In this document: positions 62,319-64,000 of the stretch, piece by piece
How the letters are laid out: the number at the start of each line of letters is the position of its first letter
How positions within the stretch are numbered: the stretch's first letter is position 1
From: Actinomycetota bacterium
GTDB taxonomy: Bacteria > Actinomycetota > Actinomycetes > Actinomycetales > Dermatophilaceae
Length of the DNA stretch: 64,000 bases
Direction of reading: 5' to 3'
Assembly: GCA_020160805.1 (NCBI GenBank)
Contig: JAIUPO010000007.1
Location: 84,835 to 148,834, forward strand
Made by a program: the position numbers and the translations under genes
Notes under the pieces: model-generated
Database searches by the model: none
What the model was told of the DNA's origin: nothing
Seen by the model: only the letters and a program-made list of their open reading frames with translations

Positions 62319-62950
62319 TCACCCGGACACCGCGGCTGCAGCCAAGGTGACCAAGGCACTCGCTCCGGTCACGCCGAGCAGTCCGGCCAGGTCGGTTCGG
62401 TGCCGCACGCCATACACGGGCGCGACCAGCGCCGCGGCGAGACCCGGGACCACGAAGTGCCCGCCGAGGGCGTTCGTGGCCCACGTGACGCCGACCCCGA
62501 CCGCGGTCAGCAGGCCCGCGGGGTGCCGCGTGGTCGGCCGACGGACCATCGTGGAGGCGAGGGTGCCCGCGAGGACGGCGACGCCGGCGTACCAGATCGC
62601 GTGACCGGCCAGTTCGTCCCACAGATGGGCGGTCGCGGACGGCTTGGCGTTGCCGATCGAGTGGCGCTCAGGTGGATTCCGTGGCCTTGGGTATAGAGCA
62701 GCGCTCCGATCCCGAGGCTGATCCAGTGTGCCGTCGACGCCCGCGCCGCGCGCATCGTCGCGGCGGCCAGGGCGAGCACGACGTAGGGCAGGAGCAGATC
62801 CAGCCAGTCGACCCAAGTGGTCGCGCGCCAGCGCTACGTCCCCGTCGGCAGGAGCCCGAGATGGTGCAGCAGCGCGTATGCCGCGCCGGTCCCCAGGAGC
62901 AGTCGCGGATAGGTGGGTTCCACCTCGGCGTTGGCCTCCTCCTGGTTCAT
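62319..62950 (-). pseudogene. Decayed polytopic membrane protein gene
   Basis: The gene starts at ATG 62950 (NQEEANAEVEPTYPRLLLG) and reads a plausible membrane protein, but an in-frame TAG lies at 62834-62836 and, further on, the frame shifts near 62672: GALLYTQGHGIHLSA is in one frame and HSIGNAKPSATAHLWDELAG continues in the next. A single missing base explains the shift. The end, with several hydrophobic segments, is convergent with der. Two independent lesions argue for a true pseudogene. Family function unknown. Confidence 0.8.
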
Positions 62951-63053
62951 CCGCCCATTCTCCTGTTACGCACCGCCCGCGCGACCGGATTCGGGGCTGG
63001 GCGGGGGAGTGAGGTAAGGTTTCACCGCCTCCCGCTCGCGGGAGGCATTGCCA

Positions 63054-63127
<74 letters not shown>

Positions 63128-63132
63128 CGTAA

Positions 63133-63167
63133 AAGCCCAGGTGAGAGCAGGTTTCTCGCCTGGGCTT
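63133..63167 (-). terminator. Hairpin between tRNA-Pro and integrase remnant
   Basis: A 14-bp stem with one wobble pair (63133-63146 with 63154-63167, arm AAGCCCAGGTGAGA) and a 7-nt loop. On the minus strand the stem is followed by TTTTACG, so it best serves as terminator for the integrase gene; on the plus strand it could also stop tRNA transcription. Confidence 0.65.
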
Positions 63168-63192
63168 CATCATGTCCCGTGGTCGCTTTTCG

Positions 63193-63296
63193 TGGTCCCC
63201 CTCTGGTCCCCCTGGAGTGGCGCCGGACGATCGCCTGTGGACAGCCGGACCGCCTCGGCCCGCTTCCCTGTGGATAAGGGGACCAAAAGGGGACCA
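63193..63296. repeat. Paired GGTCCCC repeats, candidate integrase arm sites
   Basis: TGGTCCCCCT occurs at 63193 and 63204; the inverse AGGGGACCA occurs at 63277 and 63288. Both pairs have an 11-bp period, one helical turn, and they face each other across 70 bp between tRNA-Pro and the integrase 3' end. This fits arm-type binding sites; the 63128-63335 gap contains no gene. Confidence 0.5.
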
Positions 63297-63335
63297 GAAC
63301 TCCTGCGCGGCCACTCGCACCGCCGCCGCCGCACA

Positions 63336-63601
63336 TCACAGTCCCCTGGCTGACGGGCCGCTGCACCGAGCCTGTTTGCGTTGTCCGGCGGCGGAAAGGA
63401 AGGCATTGGCCTGCTCGGCCGCCGAGGCGAGATGCCGGTCGTCGGGGTGAAGGTAGCCGCGGATGGTTTCCATCGAGGCGTGCCCAAGGATGTCTTGGAG
63501 CACATGCGGCGGGATGCCGGCGTCGGCCATCCAGGTCGCTCCGGTATGGCGCAGGCCGTGCCGGGTGAGGTCGGGCAGTCCGAGCCCTGCGACGACACTG
63601 T
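63336..63601 (-). pseudogene. Tyrosine integrase, C-terminal remnant
   Basis: The last 88 codons of a phage- or element-type tyrosine recombinase: LPDLTRHGLRHTGATWMADA (HxxR box), then VLQDILGHASMETIRGYLHP with His and the nucleophile Tyr. The N-terminal domain and the catalytic Arg are missing because an IS3-type end joins at 63602. The frame runs on, unbroken, into the IS sequence. Next to tRNA-Pro, this is the integrase end of a once-integrated element. Confidence 0.82.
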
Positions 63602-63868
63602 CTGAACCGCCCCGGGTTCGGTGGAGAGTCAGGCGTTCTTCCTCGACGGTCGTCGGGGAAGGGTTGTGGGCAGCGTAGTAGGTGTTCTCGTACTCGACGG
63701 GTGGGATGTCGCCGGTCCAGCCGTGGAGGCGTCGCTGGTTGTACCAGTCGACCCAGCGCAGGACTTCGAACTCGACGTGTCGAGGGTGCGCCACGGCCCG
63801 AGGCGGCGGATGACCTGGGTCTTGAAGAGCCGGTTGAGTGCCTCGGCGGCGGCATTGTCGTAGCTTTA
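63602..63868 (-). mobile_element. IS3-family element remnant (transposase C-terminus, frameshifted)
   Basis: Read on the minus strand: YDNAAAEALNRLFKTQVIRR and LGPWRTLD in one frame, then, after a missing base near 63778, VEFEVLRWVDWYNQRRLHGW and TGDIPPVEYE in the next. These are the final D,D,E-domain motifs of IS3 transposases (catalytic Glu in AAAEALNR). The element ends at 63602 with TGAACCGCCCCGGGTTCGGT, typical of an IS3 terminus. Its upstream part is cut off near 63868 by other DNA. Confidence 0.75.
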
Positions 63869-63921
63869 ACCGGCTAATCGCAGCGGACTTCTTTCCGGTT
63901 CGGCCCTTTTCGTTGTTTGCC

Positions 63922-64000
63922 TCACATGGCGGTCGGGTGTGTCGCGGTGTCGTCGATCAGGGCGGTGAGGCGGTGGATGAGTCGGAGGTGTCGTTCGGTC
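63922..64000 (-). CDS. Partial transposase-like C-terminus at window edge
   Basis: A minus-strand frame open at the right edge reads ERHLRLIHRLTALI, then DDTATHPTAM and a TGA at 63922-63924. It is likely the end of a transposase of another insertion sequence that interrupts the IS3 remnant; the stretch 63869-63921 would be its non-coding terminus. The family cannot be named from 25 residues. Confidence 0.4.
   Translation of the reverse strand, partial: TERHLRLIHRLTALIDDTATHPTAM

Overview
The window is high-GC DNA (roughly two-thirds G+C by eye) from an actinomycete, most probably a member of the order Micrococcales. Three things point there: the coproporphyrin-dependent heme genes (hemY/cgoX and chdC), the phosphatidylinositol-mannoside block pgsA-patA-pimA, and the chromosomal order pdxS-pdxT-yebC-ruvCAB-yajC-secDF-apt-relA followed by xerD-parA-scpAB-rluB-tyrA-cmk-plsC-der, both familiar from mycobacteria and relatives. 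Genes are dense, many pairs overlap by four bases (ATGA/GTGA), and GTG starts are common.

Layout. 1-6.6 kb: end of the heme pathway, an AbiEi/DUF559 gene flanked by inverted copies of a palindromic repeat, msrB, a MobA-like nucleotidyltransferase, an alpha/beta hydrolase, a RibD-type reductase and a PPK2 polyphosphate kinase. 6.6-16.9 kb: stress and repair genes (aidB-like, katA-furA, ogt, tag), a lipoprotein, a BrkB-family membrane protein whose frame runs through tRNA-Gly, a tRNA-Gly/Cys/Val cluster and a GH13 enzyme. 16.9-23 kb: a sugar locus with a decayed CBM32 fragment, a GH4 glycosidase, a PfkB kinase and an ABC importer lacking its own ATPase. 23-32 kb: PadR with its operator, an MDR oxidoreductase, CapA-like and DUF2231 proteins, pabB-pabC, tRNA-Val(CAC), MOSC, a frameshifted TetR gene and a GH1 beta-glucosidase. 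32-50 kb: HIT protein, an HTTM membrane-protein pair, PIM lipid synthesis, PLP synthase, Holliday-junction processing, protein export, apt and relA. 49-62.3 kb: hisS, an MBL hydrolase, a cyclophilin, a DUF349 protein and the xerD-to-der block. 62.3-64 kb: a pseudogene, then tRNA-Pro(GGG) with a wrecked integrative element in which an integrase is cut by an IS3-type element that is itself cut by another transposase.

The most unusual signals are not genes. (1) The octamer GTATGCCG/CGGCATAC occurs about 70 times by hand count, against about two to three expected from composition. It lies on both strands and forces rare codons (GCA for Ala before TAC, TAT for Tyr before GCC), a density like DNA-uptake words or the cyanobacterial HIP1 word. 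(2) Two copies of a roughly 90-bp palindrome-of-palindromes, each with two TGCTAGCA cores exactly 59 bp apart and a central TTGCAA, lie after yebC and relA. (3) Three copies of a separate roughly 75-bp palindromic repeat lie at gene 3' ends in the first 14 kb.
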